NCBI GenBank assembly: GCA_023653245.1
Contig: JAMNXK010000072.1
Coordinates: 1 to 7,966, forward strand
Length of the DNA stretch: 7,966 bases
Origin: Tagaea sp.
Lineage (GTDB): Bacteria; Pseudomonadota; Alphaproteobacteria; CACIAM-22H2
Direction of reading: 5' to 3'
Shown here: positions 1 to 7,602 of the stretch, in pieces
Numbering within the stretch: position 1 is the stretch's first letter
Layout of the letters: the number at the start of each line of letters is the position of its first letter
Translations under genes and position numbers: made by a program
The notes under the pieces: model-generated
What the model saw: only the letters and a program-made list of their open reading frames with translations
What the model was told of the DNA's origin: nothing
The model's database searches: none

Positions 1-532
1 ATTCGATCTCGACGACCGTGCCCGCGAGATCGAGCGTCAGGGAGTCGGAGAACACGATGTTCGGCACCGGCGTGCGCCGGCGCTCGCCCTGGATCTTCGT
101 CTTGCAGCGCTCATGCGCGATCGTCGTCACGCCCTCGCCGAAGCCTTCGCCGCCCGAGATGTGGTCGGGATGGTCGTGGCTGTAGATCAGATAGCGGATC
201 GGCTGGTTGAAGCGCTCGCGGATCTGCGCGCGCAGCCAGCCGGCGGCGTCGGCGTTGATCGGATCGGTGACGATCGCCCCTTGCGGCGTCACCGCGAAGA
301 CCGAGAAATGGAAGTTGTTGCGGAAGCGATAGACGTTGGCGGCGATGGGCGTGATCTCGCGCACTGGTGCGGCCGGCGTCTGCGCCTGGGCCAGCATCGG
401 CGTCAGGCCCGGCGCCAGCACGGCCGCGCCCATCGCGAATCCGGTGCGCTTGAACAGGTCGCGCCTTGCGAAGGCCTCGGGCGCGTAGAGCGGATCGTCG
501 TAGCCGCAGCAGGACTGGGTGATCGGATCCAT
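1..532 (-). CDS. Tat-exported metallo-beta-lactamase-fold hydrolase (5' part, runs off left edge)
   Basis: Reading the minus strand from ATG at 532 gives 177 codons, open to the window edge. Residues 22-29 (ARRDLFKR) followed by a hydrophobic stretch (residues 31-43) and an AQA|Q site near residue 50 look like a twin-arginine signal, so the product is probably exported folded to the periplasm. Residues 119-124 are HDHPDH, the HxHxDH zinc-binding motif of the metallo-beta-lactamase fold, and are followed by ISGG. The upstream segment with NVYRF, FSVFAVTPQGAIVTDP and LIYSH is the usual beta-strand lead-in of this fold. The C-terminal zinc ligands lie outside the window. The substrate cannot be told; the fold includes beta-lactamases, thioesterases, lactonases and the SoxH-like hydrolases. 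The start at 532 is preferred because GGGGGA sits 8 nt upstream; an in-frame ATG at 547 lacks that. The gene diverges from mreB and looks functionally unrelated to it. Two cysteines (residues 8-9) precede the Tat motif, and the n-region is long. Confidence 0.85.
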   Translation of the reverse strand, partial: MDPITQSCCGYDDPLYAPEAFARRDLFKRTGFAMGAAVLAPGLTPMLAQAQTPAAPVREITPIAANVYRFRNNFHFSVFAVTPQGAIVTDPINADAAGWLRAQIRERFNQPIRYLIYSHDHPDHISGGEGFGEGVTTIAHERCKTKIQGERRRTPVPNIVFSDSLTLDLAGTVVEIE

Positions 533-558
533 CGCTATTTCCCCCATCGTTTGGGGCA

Positions 559-564
559 AGTATA
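559..564 (-). promoter_or_regulatory. Candidate -10 element for the MBL-fold gene
   Basis: The minus strand reads TATACT, a 5/6 match to TATAAT. Its expected transcription start near 552 gives a leader of about 20 nt carrying GGGGGA before the ATG at 532. There is no recognisable TTGACA-type -35 at 16-18 nt, which is the main weakness. Confidence 0.35.
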
Positions 565-678
565 GACCCGGGAATGCGACGCGTGCCTCTGCGGATAGTG
601 TAACGAGAGCCGCACGCGCAACGCGGCCCGAAGCCGTTGAAAATGCCTTGGTTTCTCCGAAATCTAGGCAGGTGCTTG

Positions 679-684
679 CATAAT
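679..684 (+). promoter_or_regulatory. Candidate -10 element for the mre operon
   Basis: CATAAT matches TATAAT at 5 of 6 positions and is the most AT-rich spot upstream of mreB. No good -35 lies 16-18 nt before it; a TTGAAA at 637-642 is too far away to pair with it. If used, the leader would be about 175 nt and would contain the DnaA box and the palindrome. Confidence 0.25.
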
Positions 685-718
685 CTGGTACGTTGCGGCA
701 CTGGGTGCGGCTGTCGAG

Positions 719-727
719 TTATCCACA
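719..727 (+). promoter_or_regulatory. DnaA box upstream of mreB
   Basis: TTATCCACA is a perfect match to the high-affinity DnaA box consensus TTATNCACA. It lies 141 nt before the mreB start. The identical 13-mer TTATCCACAGGCG recurs at 6399-6411, just after rodA. The sequence match is certain; DnaA binding and a regulatory role are inferred. Confidence 0.5.
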
Positions 728-747
728 GGCGGGGCGTGCTTGCGTCG

Positions 748-765
748 GCCGCGCGATCGCGCGGC
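748..765. repeat. 18-bp perfect palindrome upstream of mreB
   Basis: GCCGCGCGATCGCGCGGC is identical to its own reverse complement. It lies 20 nt after the DnaA box and 102 nt before the mreB start. It could be an operator for a dimeric regulator or an mRNA hairpin; no T-run follows, so it is not an obvious terminator. Confidence 0.5.
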
Positions 766-861
766 GGATAAGTCGACAAGCGGGGTGCTTTGGGCTTAAT
801 TGCGCCCGATTTCGCAGGTAACGAAGGGGGTTAACGCCCCTCCAGCTCGAAAGGTACGTAA

Positions 862-1908
<1,047 letters not shown>

Positions 1909-1924
1909 GCCGGATCTCCGCCCC

Positions 1925-2803
1925 ATGGCCCGCCCCGGACCCGCGCTGAAACTGACCGCCTCGCTGAAAGTGCTGGTCCAGCGTCTGGCGTTCACGGGGT
2001 TGCTGGGGACGTCGGTCGGACTCATGGTCATGGCCAAGGCCGAAGCGCCCTTCGTCGAGCGCACGCGCATGGCGGTGGCCGACGCGGTCGTGCCCCTGCT
2101 CGACGCGATCGGCCAGCCGATCGACACGGCCGCGCGCTGGATCGACACCGCGCGTCAGTATTCCGACGTCCATGAACAGAATCTGCGCCTGCGCGAGGAA
2201 AATCTGCGCCTGCTGCATTGGCAGCAAGTCGCGCGCAATCTCGAAGCCGAGAACCGCGCGTTGCGCGATTCCCAGCGCGTCTCGAGCGAGCCGGGCCTGA
2301 CCTTCGTGACGGCGCGCGTGGTCGCCGACGGCGGCGGCGCGTTCGTGCGCTCGGTGCTGATCGCCGCCGGCGCGCGCGACGGGATCGTCAAGGGCCAGCC
2401 GGCGCTGGTGCCCGACGGGCTGGTCGGCCGGGTGGGCGAAACCGGCGAGCGCGCGGCGCGCGTGCTGCTGTTGACCGACCTCAACAGCCACGTGCCCGTG
2501 CAGATCGAAGGTTCGCGCGACCGGGCCATCCTCGACGGCGACAATTCCGACCAGCCGCGCCTGGTGTTCCTGTCCTCGGGCGCGCGGCCGCAGATCGGCG
2601 CGCGCATCGTGACCTCGGGCGACGGCGGCGTGTTCCCGCCCGGCCTGCCCGTGGGCATCGTGGTGCAGACCGGCGAGCAAGGCGTGCGCGTGCGGCCTTA
2701 CGTCGACTTCCACCGCCTCGAAGCCGTGCGCGTCGTCGATTACGGCCTGGCGGGCGCCTTGACCGTGGGCGCGCCGCCGCCTTCGCCGCGCCGCGGGCGT
2801 TGA
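1925..2803 (+). CDS. mreC: MreC, elongasome scaffold protein
   Basis: This 292-aa bitopic membrane protein links cytoplasmic MreB to the periplasmic synthases and is known to activate PBP2. The order seen is a short basic N-terminus, one membrane segment at about 17-37, a coiled coil at about 74-118 (heptad-like ENLRLL, NLEAENRALRD), then the beta-rich MreC domain from about 125 to 275. Family hallmarks in that domain are DGLVGRVGETG (164-174), the LLTDLNSHVPV region (182-192) and VTSGDGGVFPPGLPVG (229-244). A short Pro/Arg tail ends the protein, without the long proline-rich extension seen in some alphaproteobacteria. The start lies 16 nt after the mreB stop with only a weak GGAT upstream, which suggests translational coupling to mreB. 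Confidence 0.97.
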   Translation: MARPGPALKLTASLKVLVQRLAFTGLLGTSVGLMVMAKAEAPFVERTRMAVADAVVPLLDAIGQPIDTAARWIDTARQYSDVHEQNLRLREENLRLLHWQQVARNLEAENRALRDSQRVSSEPGLTFVTARVVADGGGAFVRSVLIAAGARDGIVKGQPALVPDGLVGRVGETGERAARVLLLTDLNSHVPVQIEGSRDRAILDGDNSDQPRLVFLSSGARPQIGARIVTSGDGGVFPPGLPVGIVVQTGEQGVRVRPYVDFHRLEAVRVVDYGLAGALTVGAPPPSPRRGR

Positions 2804-2814
2804 GGGGCGCGCCG

Positions 2815-3339
2815 ATGGTCGGTGCCGCACTCGCCCAGCTCGATCGCTCGCTCAAACTCGCGCTGCCGCTCGTCTCGACGGCGCTGGTGGCGCTGCTCTC
2901 GGTCGTGCCGCTGCCGATCCCCGAATACGCGGTGCTGGCACCCAATTTCGTGCTGATCTGCGCCTTCTACTGGATCGTGCACCGGCCCGATCTGTTTCCG
3001 GCCTGGGGCGCCTTTCTGGCCGGGCTGTTCGACGACGCGCTCTCGGGCGCGCCGCTGGGCCTGAACGCCTGCGTGCTGCTGCTGGTCCATGCCACCATCG
3101 TCGCGCAGCACAAATTCTTCCGCGGCAAGGCGTTCTGGCTGATTTGGGCGTCGTTCGCGCTGCTCGCGGCGGCGGCGGCGATCGCGACCGCCATCCTCGT
3201 CTTCGTCGTCGCCAAAATCGCGCTGACGCCGGGCATCTTCTTCGCGCAGCTCGCGCTGACGATCGCGGCCTATCCGGCGGCGGCGGCGTTGCTCGGGCGC
3301 GCGCAGCGCCTGTTCCTGCCGGGCGGGGCGGGCCGATGA
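2815..3339 (+). CDS. mreD: MreD, rod-shape-determining membrane protein
   Basis: This 174-aa, very hydrophobic protein has about five to six membrane segments, as expected for MreD. Recognisable elements are the first helix (about 14-34), APNFVLICAFYWIVHRPDLFP (about 42-62) and the conserved GLFDDALSGAPLGLNA region (about 70-85), followed by VHATIVAQHKFFRGKAFW. MreD is an inner-membrane partner of MreC; its exact action is not settled. The start at 2815 is supported by GAGGGG at 2802-2807, 7 nt upstream, partly inside the mreC stop. The stop overlaps the mrdA start by 4 nt (ATGA), a classic coupling arrangement. A longer in-frame reading that begins inside mreC (2218) is an artefact, because its extra residues are the shadow frame of mreC. 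Confidence 0.95.
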   Translation: MVGAALAQLDRSLKLALPLVSTALVALLSVVPLPIPEYAVLAPNFVLICAFYWIVHRPDLFPAWGAFLAGLFDDALSGAPLGLNACVLLLVHATIVAQHKFFRGKAFWLIWASFALLAAAAAIATAILVFVVAKIALTPGIFFAQLALTIAAYPAAAALLGRAQRLFLPGGAGR

Positions 3340-5228
3340 ACCGCCTCATGAACCGCGATCGCGACGCGCTGCGTTCGAAGATGTTCTCGCGCCGGCTGGC
3401 GCTGCTCGCCGGCGGCAAGCTCGCGCTGTTCGGCGCGCTGGTCGGACGGATGTACTACCTGCAGGTCGTCGAGGCGGACAAGTACCGCACGATGGCCGAC
3501 GACAACCGGATCAATCTGCGCCTGCTCGCCCCGCCGCGCGGCCGCATCCTGGACCGCACCGGCGAGGTGCTGGCCGACAACCAGCTCAACTACCGCGTCA
3601 TCGTGGTGGCCGAGCAGACCGGCTCGGTGACCGCCACGCTCGACGCGCTGGCCGAGATCGTGCCGATCTCCGAAAACGAGCGCCGGCGCGTCCTGCGCGA
3701 AGTGTCGCGCAAGCGCCGTTTCCTGCCCGTGACGGTCAAGGACAATCTCAGCTGGGAGGATGTGAGCCGCATCGCCGTCAACGCGCCCGACCTGCCCGGC
3801 GTGCAGATCGACGTGGGCTCGACGCGGCTCTATCCGGGCGGCGAGACGATGGCGCACGTGATCGGCTACGTCGCCCCGCCGGCCGAGAGCGACCTGACCG
3901 GCGATCCCTTGCTCGAGATTCCCGATTTCCGCATCGGGCGCAACGGCGTGGAACGCGTCTACGATCTCGCCATGCGCGGCCGCGCGGGCAATTCGCAGAT
4001 CGAGGTGAACGCGCTCGGCCGCCCGATCCGCGAGCTCGCGCGCAACGAAGGCGAGCCGGGCCACGATTTGGTGCTGACCATCGACGCGGGCTTGCAAGCC
4101 TTCGCGGCCAAGCGCCTGGCCAAGGAGGAGAGTGCGGCCTGCGTGCTGATGGATTGCGTCAACGGCGACGTGCTCGTGCTCGCGTCGCACCCGTCCTACG
4201 ATCCGCACGAATTCGCGCGCGGCATTTCCGGCCCCGCCTGGCGCGCGCTCTTGAACAACAGCAAGGCGCCGCTGACCAACAAGGCGATCTCGGGCCAGTA
4301 CTCGCCGGGCTCGACCTACAAGATGATGGTGGCACTCGCGGCCCTCGAAGCGGGCATCTCGCCGGATATGCGCGTCAATTGCCCGGGCCATGTCGAGCTC
4401 GGCGACAACAAGTTCCATTGCTGGAAGCGTGGCGGGCATGGCGGCATGGACATGATCGACGGGCTCGTGCAGTCCTGCGACGTCTATTTCTACGAGATCG
4501 GCCGCCGCCTCGGGCCCGACCGCATGGCCGATATGGCGCGGCGTTTCGGCCTGGGCCAGACGCTGGCGCTCGATTTGCCCGGCGAGCGCGGCGGCATCAT
4601 TCCCACGCGGGCCTGGAAGCTGGCGCGCACCGGCAAAGGCTGGGCGGCGGGCGAATCGCTCGTCGCGTCGATCGGCCAAGGCTACGTGCTGACCACGCCC
4701 TTGCAGCTCGCGACGATGACCGCGCGCATGGTCAATGGCGGCATCGCGGTCGTGCCGCATCTGACGCGCGACCACGTGGTGGGACGGCGCGTCGCCGAGC
4801 GTCCGGCCAACGCCTTCGGCCAGGTGGGCGTGTCCCAGGCGCATCTGGCGATCATGCTGCGCGCGATGCGCGGCGTGGTGAACGACCCGCGCGGCACGGC
4901 GTTCCGCCAGCGCATCGTCGACGCCAATTGGACCTTCGGCGGCAAGACCGGCACCTCGCAGGTGCGCCGCATCACCGAAGAAGAACGCCGCGTCGGCTTG
5001 CGCAAACCCGAGCAAGTGCCGTGGCGCGAGCGCGACCACGCGCTGTTCGTCGGCTACGCGCCGCTCGAATCGCCGCGCTACGCTTTGGCCGTGATCGTCG
5101 AGCATGGCGGCGGCGGTTCGTCGGTGGCCGCCCCCATCGCGCGCGAAGTGCTGGCCGAGGCGATGCGTCTCGAACGCGGGCGCGGCCGGGGCACGGCGCC
5201 CGCGCGCGTCGCCGAGCGGGGGGCCTGA
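3336..5228 (+). CDS. mrdA: PBP2, class B peptidoglycan D,D-transpeptidase of the elongasome
   Basis: This 630-aa protein cross-links peptidoglycan during elongation and pairs with RodA. It has a membrane anchor at about 21-45, then the pedestal domain with PPRGRILDR (66-74), then a transpeptidase domain from about 240 to 610. Catalytic motifs are the nucleophile SxxK in SPGSTYK (S326, K329), the second motif as SCD (380-382), which is normal for PBP2 in place of SxN, and KTGT (537-540). The CW-RGGHG segment (362-369) is characteristic of PBP2 rather than the divisome FtsI. The ATG at 3336 overlaps the mreD stop; an alternative ATG lies 12 nt downstream (3348), and the sequence does not decide firmly between them. 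A longer in-frame reading starting at 3144 is mreD sequence in another frame. The rodA start follows 3 nt after the stop. Confidence 0.97.
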   Translation: MNRLMNRDRDALRSKMFSRRLALLAGGKLALFGALVGRMYYLQVVEADKYRTMADDNRINLRLLAPPRGRILDRTGEVLADNQLNYRVIVVAEQTGSVTATLDALAEIVPISENERRRVLREVSRKRRFLPVTVKDNLSWEDVSRIAVNAPDLPGVQIDVGSTRLYPGGETMAHVIGYVAPPAESDLTGDPLLEIPDFRIGRNGVERVYDLAMRGRAGNSQIEVNALGRPIRELARNEGEPGHDLVLTIDAGLQAFAAKRLAKEESAACVLMDCVNGDVLVLASHPSYDPHEFARGISGPAWRALLNNSKAPLTNKAISGQYSPGSTYKMMVALAALEAGISPDMRVNCPGHVELGDNKFHCWKRGGHGGMDMIDGLVQSCDVYFYEIGRRLGPDRMADMARRFGLGQTLALDLPGERGGIIPTRAWKLARTGKGWAAGESLVASIGQGYVLTTPLQLATMTARMVNGGIAVVPHLTRDHVVGRRVAERPANAFGQVGVSQAHLAIMLRAMRGVVNDPRGTAFRQRIVDANWTFGGKTGTSQVRRITEEERRVGLRKPEQVPWRERDHALFVGYAPLESPRYALAVIVEHGGGGSSVAAPIAREVLAEAMRLERGRGRGTAPARVAERGA

Positions 5229-5231
5229 GCG

Positions 5232-6383
5232 ATGGCCGCCCCCTCCGCCCTCGGCCACGCCAACAAGCGCATGAGCCTGGGCGACAAGCTGCGCCAGATC
5301 ACCTGGGGCTTGGCGTTGATCGTGACGGCGATCGCCTGCGTGGGTTTCACCATGCTCTATTCCGCCGCCGGCGGGGATTGGGATCCGTGGGCCTCGCGCC
5401 AGATGGCGCGCTTCGGGCTGGGCTTCGCGATCATGATCGCGGTCGCCACCGTCGATATCCGCGTCTGGATGAAGGCGGCGTATCCGTTCTACGCGCTGTC
5501 GCTCGTCTTGCTCGTGGCGGTCGAAATCATGGGCGAGATCGGCATGGGCGCGCAGCGCTGGCTCGATCTGGGCTTCGTGCAGATCCAGCCCGCCGAGCTC
5601 GCCAAGATCGCCATCGTGCTGGCGATCGCACGGCACTTCCACGGCTTGACGCACGAGCAGATCGGCAATCCCTTGCATCTGCTGTGGCCCATCCTGCTCA
5701 CGCTCGTGCCGGCCTTCCTGATCTTCAAGCAGCCCAAGCTCGGCACGACGCTGGTCGTCCTCGCCACGACCGGGATCGTGTTCTTCATGGCGGGCGTCCG
5801 GATCTGGAAGTTCGCGCTGGTCGCCTTGGCCGGCGCCGCGGCCGTGCCGGTGGCGTGGAGTCTGCTGCGCGACTACCAGCGCAACCGCGTGCTCACCTTC
5901 CTCAACCCCGAGAGCGATCCGCTGGGCGCGGGCTATCACATCATCCAGTCGAAGATCGCGCTCGGCTCGGGCGGGATCTGGGGCAAGGGCCTGCTCGGCG
6001 GCACGCAGAGCCATTTGCAGTTCCTGCCCGAAAAGCAGACCGACTTCATCTTCACCATGCTGTCGGAGGAGTTCGGCTTCGCCGGCGGGCTGGCGCTGAT
6101 CGGGCTCTACACCGTGATCGTGCTGTATGGCTTGGCCATCGCCTATCGCGCGCGCAGCCAGTTCGGCCGCTTGGTGGCGATCGGCTTGCTGTCGGGGATC
6201 TATCTCAACGCGCTCATCAACATGGCGATGGTGATGGGTCTGGTGCCGGTGGTGGGCGAGCCTTTGCCGCTGGTTTCGTATGGCGGCACGTCGATGCTGA
6301 CGCTGCTGTTCGGATTCGGGATTCTGATCGGCGTGTACGTGCATCGCGACGTCGTCGTGCCGCGCCGCGGCGGCGACGGCTGA
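5232..6383 (+). CDS. rodA: RodA, SEDS-family peptidoglycan glycosyltransferase
   Basis: This 383-aa polytopic protein (about ten membrane helices) polymerises lipid II into glycan strands as the partner of PBP2. SEDS landmarks are GAQRWLDLGFVQIQPAELAK (106-125), the large periplasmic-loop segment LPEKQTDFIFTMLSEEFGF (265-283), whose Asp271 corresponds to the essential aspartate of the family, and GEPLPLVSYGGTSML (342-356) near the last helix. Length is typical. The start at 5232 is preferred because a GGGGGG run at 5218-5223 sits 8 nt upstream and the spacing to mrdA is tight. A second in-frame ATG at 5271 would remove 13 residues and also precedes the first helix, so the exact N-terminus is less certain than the identity. 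Also known as mrdB. Confidence 0.97.
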   Translation: MAAPSALGHANKRMSLGDKLRQITWGLALIVTAIACVGFTMLYSAAGGDWDPWASRQMARFGLGFAIMIAVATVDIRVWMKAAYPFYALSLVLLVAVEIMGEIGMGAQRWLDLGFVQIQPAELAKIAIVLAIARHFHGLTHEQIGNPLHLLWPILLTLVPAFLIFKQPKLGTTLVVLATTGIVFFMAGVRIWKFALVALAGAAAVPVAWSLLRDYQRNRVLTFLNPESDPLGAGYHIIQSKIALGSGGIWGKGLLGGTQSHLQFLPEKQTDFIFTMLSEEFGFAGGLALIGLYTVIVLYGLAIAYRARSQFGRLVAIGLLSGIYLNALINMAMVMGLVPVVGEPLPLVSYGGTSMLTLLFGFGILIGVYVHRDVVVPRRGGDG

Positions 6384-6398
6384 GGTGCGGAAAGCGCT

Positions 6399-6407
6399 TT
6401 ATCCACA
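6399..6407 (+). promoter_or_regulatory. DnaA box downstream of rodA
   Basis: TTATCCACA, a perfect DnaA box, begins 16 nt after the rodA stop. It shares the 13-mer TTATCCACAGGCG with the site upstream of mreB, in the same orientation. Binding is inferred from the consensus only. Confidence 0.45.
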
Positions 6408-6428
6408 GGCGTTTGACGCGGGCCAATC

Positions 6429-6454
6429 GCCCCTCGACAAAGGGGAGGGGCTTT
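6429..6454 (+). terminator. Possible Rho-independent terminator of the mre-rod operon
   Basis: GCCCCTC (6429-6435) pairs perfectly with GAGGGGC (6445-6451) across a 9-nt loop, followed by only TTT. The stem is strong but the U-tract is short, and the same bases overlap the likely tRNA promoter, so the assignment is tentative. Confidence 0.4.
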
Positions 6455-6462
6455 GCTACACA
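6434..6462 (+). promoter_or_regulatory. Likely promoter of the tRNA-Lys gene
   Basis: TCGACA (6434-6439, 5/6 match to TTGACA) and TACACA (6457-6462, a weak 3/6 match to TATAAT) are separated by 17 nt. The predicted start near 6469 is about 16 nt before the mature tRNA, a layout common for alphaproteobacterial tRNA genes. A second TTGACG at 6413-6418 has no good -10 partner. Confidence 0.4.
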
Positions 6463-6484
6463 CCGCGCCTTCCCGTTTCCCGGG

Positions 6485-6560
6485 GGGCGATTAGCTCAGT
6501 TGGTAGAGCAGGTGACTCTTAATCACCGGGTCGTAGGTTCGAGCCCTACATCGCCCACCA
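6485..6560 (+). tRNA. tRNA-Lys (anticodon CTT)
   Basis: The 76-nt sequence folds as a complete cloverleaf. The acceptor stem GGGCGAT pairs with ATCGCCC, and the D stem is GCTC/GAGC with loop AGTTGGTA. The anticodon stem is GGTGA/TCACC with loop CTCTTAA and anticodon CTT at 6518-6520. The variable loop has 5 nt, and the T stem is GTAGG/CCTAC with loop TTCGAGC. The discriminator base is A, and CCA is encoded (6558-6560). It reads AAG, the expected dominant lysine codon in a GC-rich genome. All stems are fully paired, so the gene looks functional. No duplicate of its 3' end is visible in the window that would mark an integrated element. Confidence 0.97.
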
Positions 6561-6634
6561 TCTCCAAAATCGAAATCCGAATTCGGCGGCAAGAGCTTAC
6601 GCGTGTGCGCGTTCGTTCTCCGTCGGGCAAAAAA

Positions 6635-6722
6635 TCACCATTTTCCGTCGCCGCGCGCCAGGGCCAACTCGATCCGGCTCATCAGCCCCCAGCTATCCGC
6701 TTCGGGGACCGCCTTTAGGTTG
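6635..6722 (-). pseudogene. C-terminal tail of an unknown gene cut by the IS end
   Basis: The minus strand reads LKAVPEADSWGLMSR followed by IELALARGDGKW and then TGA (6637-6635). Its codons are typical of the host (GCG, GTC, CTG, GCC) and the residue mix is protein-like. It starts exactly where the IS terminal sequence ends (6722/6723), so it is probably the last 26 or so residues of a gene whose body was separated by the IS. I do not recognise the family. It could be a chance open frame, since it is short; no competing gene occupies the other strand. The stop is 75 nt from the tRNA 3' end and convergent with it. Confidence 0.4.
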
Positions 6723-7602
6723 TGACCTGCCCGAGTTTTTTGAACCAGGCCGAGTGAGAGGTTACTGCATCGTTTGGGCTTGTTCGAGGGTTGTGATCTG
6801 GCCGAACGTCACCGGCGCCGGCGGCCGGTATCCAAGCGCCGAGTGCGGCCTCTTCTCGTCGTAATGTCGGCGCCATTGCTCGATGACGATCTTGGCCTCC
6901 TTCAGACTGTAGAAGATCTCGCCGTTGAGCAGCTCGTCGCGAAGCTTGCCGTTGAAGCTTTCGCAGTAGCCGTTTTCCCAGGGGCTCTCAGGCTCGATGA
7001 ACAGCGTCTTCGATCCGATCTGCGCGAGCCATTCCCGAACGACCTTGGCCGTCCTCTCCGGCCCATTGTCCGAGCGTATGTGGCCGGGAATGCCGTGCTT
7101 CAGCATCGCATCGGCGAACGTCTCGATGACGCCGAAGCTGTTGATCCGCCGTGCCACCCGGATCGCAAGGCATTGTCGGGTGAACTCGTCGATCAGGGTC
7201 AGGAGCCTGATCGACCGGCCGTCGTGCGTCTGGGCCGAGATGAAGTCGTAGCTCCAGACATGCCGAGGCCGCTCCGGCCGCAGCCGAACCGCACGAGCCG
7301 TCGTTGAGCCACAGACGCCCCCTCGGACGCTGTTTCTTGGGTGCTTTGAGGCCCTCTCGGCGCCAGATGCGCTGAACCCGGTCCTTCCCAACCTGCCAGC
7401 CACCGGACCGCAGCAACGCGGTGACCCGTCGGTAGCCGTAGCGCCCGTACTCGGACGCCAGGGTGACAACAGCTTTGGTCAGCACATCCTCGTCAGCCCG
7501 TACCGTCGGAACGTATCGCTGCGTCCCCCGCGGCTGGCTGACGATCCGGCAGGCATGGCGTTCCGACACTCGATACTTCCGTTGGATCGCATCGACCTGG
7601 CG
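6723..7602 (-). mobile_element. Truncated IS3-family insertion sequence
   Basis: The segment begins at 6723 with TGACCTGCCC, a TG-start end of the kind expected for IS3-family elements, 39 nt beyond the orfB stop. It contains orfB read on the minus strand. The promoter-proximal part (orfA, the orfA/orfB frameshift region and the opposite terminal repeat) is missing: no reverse complement of the terminal sequence (GGGCAGGTCA) is found to the right. The right boundary is estimated from where transposase-like sequence stops, near 7602, with an uncertainty of about 20 nt. A full element would be roughly 1.2-1.4 kb, so about a third is gone. Target-site duplication cannot be tested because one end is lost. 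Confidence 0.75.
6762..7602 (-). pseudogene. IS3-family orfB transposase, 5'-truncated and frameshifted
   Basis: Two minus-strand frames together give one transposase. The N-terminal part (about 7602-7291) reads RKYRVSERHACRIV, then YGRYGYRRVTALLR, then the VQRIWRREGLK helix and RGRLWLNDGSC. The C-terminal part (7289-6762, stop TAA) reads VRLRPERPRHVWSYDF and carries the integrase core. The core acidic residues are D in WSYDF, D in RSDNGPE and E in NGYCESFNGKLRDE, so the catalytic triad is present. The frames join if one extra base is removed in the CC pair at 7289-7290. This is within orfB, not at the orfA/orfB slippage site used by IS3 elements for programmed frameshifting, so it is probably an inactivating mutation or a sequencing error. 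SDNGPER carries arginine where IS3 relatives usually have a hydrophobic residue, a further sign of decay. With orfA absent, the copy should not transpose by itself. Confidence 0.85.

Noticed and set aside
380..382. SCD instead of SxN in PBP2 (residue numbers of the mrdA product) as a missing catalytic residue
   Set aside because: SxD is the usual form of this motif in elongasome PBP2 proteins, so nothing is lost.
111..779. Minus-strand frame of 222 codons over the MBL-fold gene and the intergenic region
   Set aside because: The neighbouring minus-strand frame encodes a protein with a Tat signal and HxHxDH motif; this one is an arginine-rich shadow that crosses the promoter region.
830..835. 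GTTAAC as a CtrA half-site in the mreB leader
   Set aside because: The second TTAA at the required 7-nt spacing is absent, and the six bases sit in a G/C hairpin loop where they could occur by chance.
3270..6344. Open frame of 1024 codons on the minus strand, antisense to mrdA and rodA
   Set aside because: It is rich in His, Arg, Ala and Asp, as expected for the antisense of GC-biased codons, and it covers two certain genes. No ribosome binding site or recognisable motif was seen.
6578..6587. CCGAATTCGG palindrome between the tRNA and the IS
   Set aside because: Only 10 bp, with no T-run or nearby promoter; a chance palindrome is likely.
4154..6718. Open frame of 854 codons on the plus strand crossing mrdA, rodA and the tRNA
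   Set aside because: It is arginine/alanine-rich shadow coding in another frame, and it runs straight through the tRNA-Lys gene, which a real gene would not do.
6485..6760. tRNA-Lys as an attachment site of a genomic island
   Set aside because: No repeat of the tRNA 3' end and no integrase gene is present in the window; the nearby mobile DNA is an IS3-family element, which does not target tRNA genes by site-specific recombination.
6774..7307. Plus-strand frame opposite the transposase
   Set aside because: It is the antisense of the DDE domain; the minus strand carries the conserved catalytic motifs.
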